Assembly: GCA_030599515.1 (NCBI GenBank)
Contig: JAUVNV010000152.1
Span: 1-6,129, forward strand
DNA from: Acidimicrobiia bacterium
Lineage (GTDB): Bacteria; Actinomycetota; Acidimicrobiia; Spongiisociales; UBA5794
Direction of reading: 5' to 3'
DNA: 6,129 bases
Of this stretch, positions 1-4,902 are shown in pieces (the stretch's first letter is position 1; the number at the start of each line of letters is the position of its first letter). Both the position numbers and the translations under genes were made by a program. The notes beneath the pieces were generated by a model. That model made no database searches and was not told the origin of the DNA. It saw only the letters and a program-made list of their open reading frames with translations.

Positions 1-111
1 GCCCCGGTCAAGAAGACGGCGGTGAAGAAGGCTCCTGCGAAGAAAGCCCCGGTCAAGAAGACGGCGGCGAAGAAGGCTCCTGCGAAGAAAGCCCCGGTCA
101 AGAAGACGGCG
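1..111 (+). repeat. 45-bp tandem repeat coding the Lys-rich tail of CarD
   Basis: Copies at 1-45 and 46-90 differ at one base only (T23 versus C68). A partial third copy covers 91-111, after which the repeat stops at a Thr/Ser linker. The array continues past the left edge, so the total copy number is unknown. Each unit encodes 15 residues made of three pentapeptides ending in KK (APVKK, TAAKK, APAKK). The near identity of the DNA suggests recent duplication or homogenisation, so tail length could vary between strains (inference). Confidence 0.9.
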
Positions 112-666
112 ACCACAACCTCTTCGGCCGCGCCGATCGGTCGGAAGGCGAAACTGAACGCCGACCCGTTCTCCGTTGGCGACAAGGTCGTCTACCCACA
201 CCATGGTGCGGCCACGATCGTCCGCAAGGAGAAACTCGAGTTCAAGGACGAGAAGCAGGACTTCTACGTCCTCGAGATCGCGACCGATCAACTCATCGTC
301 AGGGTTCCTGCGGCATCGGCCATGGAACGTGGCGTCCGTCCAGTGATCTCGAAGTCGAAATCTCGCCAGGTCTTCCAGGTACTCCGCGGTGAACCGCAGG
401 AGGCGGGATCCAACTGGAGTCGCTGGTACAAAGTGCTCACCGAGAAGATCAACAGTGGTGACATCTTCCAGGTTGCCGAGGTAATCCGCGATCTGGATTA
501 CGCCCAGAAGATCAAAGGGATCTCGCCGGCGCTGAAACGGATGTTGGCCAAAGCCCGATTGATCATCATCAGCGAACTGCAGTTCTCCCTCGATATCTCC
601 GAGGAGGAAGCGACGAAGCGTCTGGAGCGAGCACTTCCGAAGGTCGAGATACCCGAAGACGTCTGA
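1..666 (+). CDS. carD: CarD-family RNA polymerase-binding transcription regulator with Lys-rich N-terminal tail (5' partial)
   Basis: CarD binds the RNA polymerase beta subunit and promoter DNA and stabilises the open complex at many promoters, rRNA promoters included (family knowledge). The frame is open from base 1, so the true start lies upstream; 221 codons are visible. Residues 1-36 are a Lys/Ala/Pro repeat (APVKKTAAKKAPAKK type), 37-54 a Thr/Ser/Ala linker, and about 55-216 the CarD domain. The polymerase-interacting part begins DPFSVGDKVVYPHHGAA and includes IVRVPA (R101). The C-terminal DNA-binding part carries SNWSRWYK (W139, matching the conserved promoter-wedging Trp) and the family-typical KRMLAKAR. 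M. tuberculosis CarD starts at the domain itself, so the basic tail is an addition; it resembles histone H1/HupB tails and probably adds non-specific DNA binding. The GTG at 22 is a repeat variant of an Ala codon (GCG at 67), not a start. ispD follows after 31 nt. Confidence 0.95.
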   Translation, partial: APVKKTAVKKAPAKKAPVKKTAAKKAPAKKAPVKKTATTTSSAAPIGRKAKLNADPFSVGDKVVYPHHGAATIVRKEKLEFKDEKQDFYVLEIATDQLIVRVPAASAMERGVRPVISKSKSRQVFQVLRGEPQEAGSNWSRWYKVLTEKINSGDIFQVAEVIRDLDYAQKIKGISPALKRMLAKARLIIISELQFSLDISEEEATKRLERALPKVEIPEDV

Positions 667-690
667 CGTCCGGCGACGACCGGATACCAT
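663..690 (+). promoter_or_regulatory. Putative ispD promoter with leaderless start
   Basis: A -10-like TACCAT lies at 685-690, seven bases before the ispD ATG at 698. A -35-like CTGACG (663-668, 4 of 6 matches to TTGACA) overlaps the carD stop codon. The 16-nt spacer (669-684) is an inverted repeat, TCCGG-CGACGA-CCGGA, which could be an operator or a weak hairpin ending carD. No Shine-Dalgarno sequence precedes the ATG, so transcription may begin at or next to it. This rests on motif inspection only. Confidence 0.4.
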
Positions 691-697
691 TCGGATC

Positions 698-1330
698 ATG
701 GACGAGAGCAAGTCGGTCTGGGGGCTCCTGCTGGCCGCGGGGCGGGGGACCAGGTTCGGTGGCCCGAAGCACGACGTCGAGATGGACGGAATTCCGATCT
801 GGCGGCAGAGCGAGCGCGCTCTGCTCGACGGCGGTGTCGACCATCTCATCGTTGTCGGAGACTTCGACGGTGCCGTGCCCGGTGGCGATCGACGGCGCGA
901 TTCTGTTGCTTCGGGGCTGGCGGCGATCTCGAATCATGTCGGTTTCGTGCTTGTTCACGATGCGGCAAGGCCCTTGGTGACTGCAGATCTCGTCCGATCT
1001 GTGATCGATCGCTTGTTGGTCGGTGACGTTGCCGGTGTCGTGCCGGCGGTCCCGGTTCGCGATACGCTCAAGCGCGTTTCGGGTGACATCGTGGTTGAGA
1101 CGGTGGATCGCTCCGAGCTGGTCGCCGTTCAGACTCCTCAGGGATTCGATCTGGAGATGCTGCGGTCCGCCCATGCGCAAGTCGCTACCGACGCCACGGA
1201 TGATGCGTCGATGGTCGAGGCGATCGGCGGCGTGATCGCGATCGTCGACGGGGATCCTGCGAATTTGAAGGTGACGTATCCGGAGGATCTGGCGGTGGCG
1301 GAAGCATTACGATCGGGGCGTCATGGTTGA
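698..1330 (+). CDS. ispD: 2-C-methyl-D-erythritol 4-phosphate cytidylyltransferase
   Basis: Cytosolic MEP-pathway enzyme that joins CTP and MEP to give CDP-ME and pyrophosphate. The 210-residue product has the glycosyltransferase-A-like nucleotidyltransferase fold. The CTP loop is LLLAAGRGTRFGGPKH (10-25), with R19 and K24 matching E. coli R20 and K27. VHDAARP (86-92) supplies the metal-binding Asp region. VRDTLKRV (120-127) has T123, and TVDRSELVAVQTPQGF (135-150) has R138, matching E. coli R157. GDPANLKVTYPED (185-197) has K191, matching E. coli K213. It is shorter than E. coli IspD (236 residues), mainly between the third strand and the GGDRRRDSV segment (62-70). The usual PKQ is PKH here. 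The ATG at 698 puts the CTP loop at the normal distance from the N-terminus. The end overlaps ispF by 8 bp, as expected for translational coupling. Confidence 0.96.
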   Translation: MDESKSVWGLLLAAGRGTRFGGPKHDVEMDGIPIWRQSERALLDGGVDHLIVVGDFDGAVPGGDRRRDSVASGLAAISNHVGFVLVHDAARPLVTADLVRSVIDRLLVGDVAGVVPAVPVRDTLKRVSGDIVVETVDRSELVAVQTPQGFDLEMLRSAHAQVATDATDDASMVEAIGGVIAIVDGDPANLKVTYPEDLAVAEALRSGRHG

Positions 1331-1808
1331 TTCGCGCATGAGGATCGGTTGGGGTTTCGATGCCCATCGTTTCGGTGGCAGCGGACCGGTCGTTCTTGCA
1401 GGCGTCGTCGTGGATCCGACACGAGGTATGGAAGCGACGAGCGACGGAGATGTGGTCGCTCATGCGGTGGCAGATGCACTTCTGGGAGCGCTCGCTCTTG
1501 GCGATCTTGGCGCCTTCTTCCCATCTTCGGATCCTGAGATGGAGGGCATCGAGTCGATGGAGTTGCTTGCCAGGGTGGTCCGGATCATCGAGGACCGCGG
1601 GCATCTAGTGGGCAACGTCGACGTGACCGTTGTCGCTCAGTCGGTTCGGATCGAACCCCATCGCGATGAGATGCGCAATGAGTTGGCCGCGACCCTGCGG
1701 ATCGATCGATCCTCAGTGTCGATCAAAGCCACAACCACCGATGGGATGGGTTCGATCGGCAGGGACGAGGGCATTGCAGTGACCGCAGCGGTCACTCTCT
1801 ACCGCTGA
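1323..1808 (+). CDS. ispF: 2-C-methyl-D-erythritol 2,4-cyclodiphosphate synthase
   Basis: Converts CDP-ME 2-phosphate to ME-2,4-cyclodiphosphate, releasing CMP; the family works as a homotrimer with one divalent metal per active site. The 161-residue product is of normal length. Metal ligands are D13 and H15 in GWGFDAHRF and H47 in SDGDVVAHAVADALLGA. FFPSSDPEMEG and NVDVTVVAQSVRIEPH are typical core segments. ATTTDGMGSIGRDEGIA near the C-terminus is the CTP-binding signature. The residue before SDGD is Thr39, where E. coli has His34. The ATG at 1323 overlaps the ispD stop and has a weak GGGG upstream; an in-frame ATG at 1338 (MRIGWGF) would give the more usual N-terminus, so the start is uncertain by five codons. 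The 3' end overlaps the opposing phosphodiesterase gene by 17 bp. Confidence 0.96.
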   Translation: MVDSRMRIGWGFDAHRFGGSGPVVLAGVVVDPTRGMEATSDGDVVAHAVADALLGALALGDLGAFFPSSDPEMEGIESMELLARVVRIIEDRGHLVGNVDVTVVAQSVRIEPHRDEMRNELAATLRIDRSSVSIKATTTDGMGSIGRDEGIAVTAAVTLYR

Positions 1809-2505
1809 GCACCTCGACCATCAATCCGGGATCATCCGTGAAGATTCCTGCGATACCGGCGTCTGCGAGCGTGAGTGCGTGACCGGGATCGTTCACCGTC
1901 CACACGAGGACGTCGAGATCTCCTGCCGCTTGAACGATCTGCTCGGCTCCGTCCAGTGTTCGGATCAGGGAGAGATTCGCAGACACGTGCCCTCCGTCGC
2001 GGGCCTGTCGAAGAGCGACCATCGGGTCGAGCCACGACATGGAGAGGAGTCCGGTTCGGATCGCCGGATCGAGGCTCTTCACCGCGTCGAGCGCTTGGGT
2101 GTTGAACGAGGAAACGAGGATCCGATCGCCGGTGTCGTGTTCGGCGATCCAGCGGACCACCCCGGCGGCAACTCGCTGGGTTGGGTCGTAGTCGGCCTGG
2201 CCGTAGATGTTCTTGATCTCGATATCGAGAAGTCCGCTCGGGCCGAGTGCACTCCACGCCTCGTCGAGCGTCGGGATCCAGGGGGTTGTTGCCCTGATCT
2301 CACTGAGATCCATTTCGACGAACGGCGTCGCGTCGGGCGCCGGGCGGTCATCGTGGAAGATCACGATGGCGCCGTCCCGGGTTCTGCGGACGTCGAGTTC
2401 AACGCCGTCGGCGCCTTGCTCGATGGCAAGCTCATACGCGTCAACTGTATTCGGACGCACATCCACCGAAGCCCCGCGATGTCCATAGATGAGCATGCGG
2501 CTCAT
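1792..2505 (-). CDS. Glycerophosphodiester phosphodiesterase (GDPD/UgpQ-like)
   Basis: Hydrolyses glycerophosphodiesters to sn-glycerol 3-phosphate and an alcohol, in phospholipid turnover or phosphate scavenging (family knowledge). The 237-residue TIM-barrel protein has no signal peptide, so it is probably cytosolic. Catalytic H9 is in YGHRGA and H51 in IVIFHDD. Metal ligands are E36 and D38 in GADGVELDVR and E96 in LLDIEIK; the C-terminal signature VWTVND...GIFTDDP is present. The usual PENT motif reads RPNT, losing its Glu. The ATG at 2505 starts just before the first strand. An in-frame ATG at 2541 adds 12 unlikely residues and lies inside the heptamer array; the ATG at 2496 is also possible. 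No clear Shine-Dalgarno sequence is visible for any of them. The gene interrupts the order ispF-cysS known from mycobacteria. The substrate cannot be told from sequence. Confidence 0.92.
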   Translation of the reverse strand: MSRMLIYGHRGASVDVRPNTVDAYELAIEQGADGVELDVRRTRDGAIVIFHDDRPAPDATPFVEMDLSEIRATTPWIPTLDEAWSALGPSGLLDIEIKNIYGQADYDPTQRVAAGVVRWIAEHDTGDRILVSSFNTQALDAVKSLDPAIRTGLLSMSWLDPMVALRQARDGGHVSANLSLIRTLDGAEQIVQAAGDLDVLVWTVNDPGHALTLADAGIAGIFTDDPGLMVEVLSGRE

Positions 2506-2525
2506 GCTAGGCCGGCTGGGCCGCC

Positions 2526-2593
2526 CGCACTCAGTACTCATTGCTCAGTACCCAGTACCCGGAATTCCTCTCATGACCCATCACTCGTGACTC
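2526..2593. repeat. Degenerate heptanucleotide tandem array (STRR-like)
   Basis: The divergent spacer reads as consecutive 7-mers on the plus strand: CGCACTC, AGTACTC, ATTGCTC, AGTACCC, AGTACCC, GGAATTC; then a 5-nt break (2568-2572); then ATGACCC, ATCACTC, GTGACTC. The last three positions are YTC or YCC almost throughout (YYC), and the two AGTACCC units are identical. It resembles in kind the short tandemly repeated repetitive heptamers of cyanobacterial intergenic DNA. Function is unknown. It separates the minus-strand phosphodiesterase gene from the cysS promoter. Confidence 0.75.
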
Positions 2594-2602
2594 ACGGCCA
2601 CG

Positions 2603-2630
2603 TTTCAACACACGGGTCTAGCGGTACCAT
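2603..2630 (+). promoter_or_regulatory. Putative cysS promoter with leaderless start
   Basis: A -10-like TACCAT (2625-2630), the same hexamer as before ispD, sits eight bases ahead of the cysS ATG at 2639. A weak -35-like TTTCAA is at 2603-2608. The bases just before the ATG are pyrimidine-rich (CACCCTCC), so there is no Shine-Dalgarno site, which fits a leaderless transcript. cysS needs its own promoter because the gene upstream runs the other way. Confidence 0.4.
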
Positions 2631-2638
2631 CACCCTCC

Positions 2639-4030
2639 ATGAGGCTCTACAACACGCTCGGGCGGGAGTTTGTCGAGCTTCGACCGCGCGACGAAGGCAA
2701 GATCGGCATGTACGTCTGCGGATCGACCGTGCAGTCTGCTCCGCATCTCGGGCATGGCCGCTCCGCGGTCGTATTCGACGTCATCCGTCGGTATCTCGAG
2801 TGGCTCGGGTACGAGGTCACGTACGTCTGCAACGTCACGGACGTCGACGACAAGATCATCGATGCGGCGATCGACGAAGGAGTGACGACGGATGCGATCG
2901 TCGAACGCGCGTATGCCGCATTCGATGAGGCGCATCGGAGACTCGGTGTCAGGGAGCCCACCGTTGAGCCATGGGCTACGCATCACATCGAAGAGATGCT
3001 GGAACTGATCGAGCAGCTTCTAGAGACCGGCCATGCCTACGCGGTTGACGGGGACGTCTACTTCTCAGTCAGGTCCTATCCGGAGTACGGCAGGCTCTCC
3101 CGTCACGATCCGAACGACCTCCGATCTGGAGCACGCGTCGACCCCGACGATCGAAAGCACGATCCACTTGACTTCGCCCTCTGGAAGGCGGCTAAGCCGG
3201 GGGAACCATCTTGGGAGGCGCCCTGGGGTTCAGGGCGTCCCGGGTGGCACATCGAGTGCTCGGCCATGGCGCGCAAGTACCTCGGCGTCGGATTCGATAT
3301 CCACGCCGGAGGACACGACCTGATCTTCCCCCATCACGAAAACGAGATCGCCCAGTCGGAGGCTGCAACGGGAGAACCGTTCGCGACGTACTGGCTCCAC
3401 AACGGGATGATGAATCTGGAAGGCGAGAAGATGTCGAAGTCGACGGGCCATGTCATCGACCTCCTTGAAGCACTCGACACCCATCGGCCGACCGCCGTCC
3501 GTCTCGTGTATCTCCGAACGCACTACCGCAAGCCTCTGGAGTTCTCTGAACGTGGCCTGACGGATGCCGAAGCGGCGCTCGACCGTCTGTGGGGGTTCCG
3601 ACGCCGGATGACGGGGCCGGTCGAAGACATCCCCGATGAGCAGATTCTCGAGCGCTTCCGGTCGGCGATGGATGAGGACTTCGACGTCGCCGGAGGCCTC
3701 GGTGTCCTCTTCGATCTGGTTCGTGAGGGCAACCGCCGTCTCGATGATGCTGAGGATGCAGGTGCCTTGATCGCTGCCTACGACGAGATCGTCGCAGTGC
3801 TCGGACTCGGCGAGGAGACCTCAGATCTTGACGATCTCAGAGCCGAGATCGCCGAGATCGCCGAGACGTACGGTGCGACGATGGGAACCATTGAAGACCT
3901 GCTCGAGACCCGGGACCGGGCCCGTTCTGAGCGGGACTGGGCATCGTCGGACGGGATCCGTGACGACCTGGCTGCAATCGGCATCGTGGTGGAGGATGCG
4001 CCTGATGGCTCGCGCTGGCATCGGGGATAG
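2639..4030 (+). CDS. cysS: Cysteinyl-tRNA synthetase
   Basis: Class I aminoacyl-tRNA synthetase that charges tRNA-Cys with cysteine in the cytosol. The product has 463 residues, close to E. coli CysRS. Zinc ligands that discriminate cysteine are all present: C27 (YVCGSTVQ), C207 (GWHIECSAMA), H232 and E236 (FPHHENEIAQ). ATP-binding motifs are HLGH (36-39, variant of HIGH) and KMSKS (264-268). The C-terminal helical domain ends in a CysRS-type tail, DWASSDGIRDDLAAIGI...GSRW. The mycothiol ligase MshC is a paralogue, but it is shorter and lacks this full C-terminal region, and the position next to rlmB favours true CysRS. The STVQSAPHLGHGRS active-site region is of the mycobacterial CysRS style. 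The ATG at 2639 gives the standard N-terminus (MRLYNTL). The 3' end overlaps rlmB by 26 bp. A three-copy 9-bp repeat at 3842-3868 encodes AEI-AEI-AET. Confidence 0.96.
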   Translation: MRLYNTLGREFVELRPRDEGKIGMYVCGSTVQSAPHLGHGRSAVVFDVIRRYLEWLGYEVTYVCNVTDVDDKIIDAAIDEGVTTDAIVERAYAAFDEAHRRLGVREPTVEPWATHHIEEMLELIEQLLETGHAYAVDGDVYFSVRSYPEYGRLSRHDPNDLRSGARVDPDDRKHDPLDFALWKAAKPGEPSWEAPWGSGRPGWHIECSAMARKYLGVGFDIHAGGHDLIFPHHENEIAQSEAATGEPFATYWLHNGMMNLEGEKMSKSTGHVIDLLEALDTHRPTAVRLVYLRTHYRKPLEFSERGLTDAEAALDRLWGFRRRMTGPVEDIPDEQILERFRSAMDEDFDVAGGLGVLFDLVREGNRRLDDAEDAGALIAAYDEIVAVLGLGEETSDLDDLRAEIAEIAETYGATMGTIEDLLETRDRARSERDWASSDGIRDDLAAIGIVVEDAPDGSRWHRG

Positions 4031-4745
4031 GGTCGAAGGTTTCCATGCTGTTGCCGCGGCAGTGCAGGCCGGTCGGGCAAAGACCGTGCGAATCGAGCAG
4101 CGGCGCCTCAACCGGCCGACGTACACGGCCCTCGCCGACGACGCCCGATCCGCCGGAGCCCGCGTCGAGTTCGTCGACGATGTGCGCGACACTGCTCTGA
4201 CGTCTGCTCCACAGGGTGTTGTGGCCATGTGCCGGCCCAAGGAGGTCGTATCGCTGGAAGACGCTGTTGCAGCGACCGATCCGGCCGCCCTCCTCGTCTT
4301 CGATCACCTCGAGGATCAGCGGAATCTCGGCGCCGCCATCCGATCTGCCGTCGCTGCCGGGTTCGGGGCCGCCGTCGTGCCGAAGCGAAGGTCGGCTCCG
4401 ATCGGTGCCGCAGCATTCAAGGCGGCTGCCGGGACGCTGGAGGAAGTCGCACTCGTGGAGGTGTCCTCGGTTCCCGAGGCACTCCGCAGGCTCGAGAAGC
4501 TGGGTGTCTGGCGGGTCGGTCTCGATGGGGCAGGGGAGCGGTCCCTGTTCGGATTCGATCTGCTCGCCGAACCGGTCGCTCTCGTGGTCGGGGCGGAGGG
4601 GAGGGGCCTGCATCGGTTGACCGCAGAACGCTGCGACGCCATCGTGCGGATCCCGCATGCCGGTCCGGCGGAGAGCCTCAATGCGTCTGTGGCGACGGCG
4701 CTGGCGGTATTCGAAGTCTCCAGAGCCCGCGGCTGGGTATCCTGA
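4005..4745 (+). CDS. rlmB: 23S rRNA 2'-O-ribose methyltransferase, TrmH/SpoU family (RlmB-like)
   Basis: SPOUT methyltransferase; the best-known member uses S-adenosylmethionine to methylate the ribose of G2251 (E. coli numbering) in the 23S peptidyl-transferase region. The 246-residue product (RlmB of E. coli has 243) begins with the L30e-like substrate-binding domain (VEGFHAVAAAVQAGRA, 10-25). The knotted domain follows: motif 1 at 97-115 (LVFDHLEDQRNLGAAIRSA, with N107 and R113), motif 2 VVGAEGRGL (194-202), motif 3 IPHAGPAESLNASVA (216-230). Motif 1 has DQ instead of the common DP. I chose the ATG at 4005 because GGAGG at 3991-3995 lies nine bases upstream and the protein then starts next to the conserved domain; the frame stays open back to 3828, inside cysS. 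The start overlaps the end of cysS and tRNA-Thr follows after 7 nt. The exact target base is inferred; related resistance methylases such as Tsr share the fold. Confidence 0.93.
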   Translation: MARAGIGDRVEGFHAVAAAVQAGRAKTVRIEQRRLNRPTYTALADDARSAGARVEFVDDVRDTALTSAPQGVVAMCRPKEVVSLEDAVAATDPAALLVFDHLEDQRNLGAAIRSAVAAGFGAAVVPKRRSAPIGAAAFKAAAGTLEEVALVEVSSVPEALRRLEKLGVWRVGLDGAGERSLFGFDLLAEPVALVVGAEGRGLHRLTAERCDAIVRIPHAGPAESLNASVATALAVFEVSRARGWVS

Positions 4746-4752
4746 CGCCTGC

Positions 4753-4825
4753 GCCGGGTTAGCTCAGCTGGCAGAGCATCTCTCTTGTAAAGAGAAGGTC
4801 ATCGGTTCGAATCCGATACCCGGCT
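4753..4825 (+). tRNA. tRNA-Thr (anticodon TGT)
   Basis: The 73-nt sequence folds as a complete cloverleaf. The acceptor stem is GCCGGGT/ACCCGGC, the D stem GCTC/GAGC, the anticodon stem TCTCT/AGAGA with loop CTTGTAA, and the T stem ATCGG/CCGAT with loop TTCGAAT. The anticodon TGT reads ACA and related threonine codons. The discriminator base is T4825, and the 3' CCA is not encoded, so it must be added after transcription. The gene starts 7 nt after the rlmB stop, so it probably shares that transcript and is cut out by RNase P. Confidence 0.97.
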
Positions 4826-4836
4826 CTTGACCCGAT

Positions 4837-4887
4837 CGTCGTTTGTGCCTACGAACACGATAATCATGGTTCTAAGCACAAACGACG
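4837..4887. terminator. Nested palindrome between convergent genes, possible bidirectional terminator or repeat element
   Basis: Perfect 12-bp arms, CGTCGTTTGTGC (4837-4848) and its complement (4876-4887), enclose a 27-nt interior that is also nearly palindromic: GAAC (4853-4856) pairs with GTTC (4869-4872) and GAT (4859-4861) with ATC (4863-4865). The whole 51 nt is close to symmetric about base 4862. It lies between tRNA-Thr and the 3' end of the minus-strand lipoprotein gene, where a two-way terminator is expected. No T-run follows on either side, and the AT-richer core differs from its surroundings, so a mobile palindromic repeat is an alternative. Confidence 0.55.
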
Positions 4888-4902
4888 GGTTCGGTCGGCG
4901 GA

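Noticed and set aside
569..1180. 203-codon minus-strand open frame opposite the end of carD and ispD
   Set aside because: Shadow of ispD; no domain features and no ribosome site.
1879..2928. 349-codon plus-strand open frame across the phosphodiesterase gene and into cysS
   Set aside because: It is antisense to a clear GDPD domain and then out of frame with cysS. Its translation has no domain pattern and is rich in Arg/His/Asp, as expected for a shadow frame in GC-rich DNA.
3842..3868. Three 9-bp tandem units (GCCGAGATC twice, GCCGAGACG once) in cysS
   Set aside because: They encode a short Ala-Glu-Ile helix repeat in the C-terminal domain; this is ordinary low-complexity coding sequence and not a separate element.
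3828..4004. 59-codon N-terminal extension of the rlmB frame
   Set aside because: It lies wholly within the cysS coding region, is Arg/Ser-rich and has no family match; the ATG at 4005 has a good Shine-Dalgarno site and gives the normal length.
2639..4030. Mycothiol ligase MshC instead of CysRS
   Set aside because: The protein has the full CysRS length, a complete C-terminal domain with the terminal GSRW-type tail, and the cysS-rlmB gene order.
3837..4658. 273-codon minus-strand open frame opposite cysS and rlmB
   Set aside because: Both strands cannot easily be coding here; the plus strand carries CysRS and SPOUT motifs, while the antisense product is Pro/Arg/Gly-rich with no recognisable family.
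4229..4762. 177-codon plus-strand frame within rlmB that runs into the tRNA
   Set aside because: Very Arg/Gly-rich shadow of rlmB; it would end inside tRNA-Thr.
4753..4900. tRNA-Thr region as an integrated-element attachment site
   Set aside because: No integrase gene and no direct repeat of the tRNA 3' end is visible in the window; the neighbouring palindrome alone does not establish an att site.
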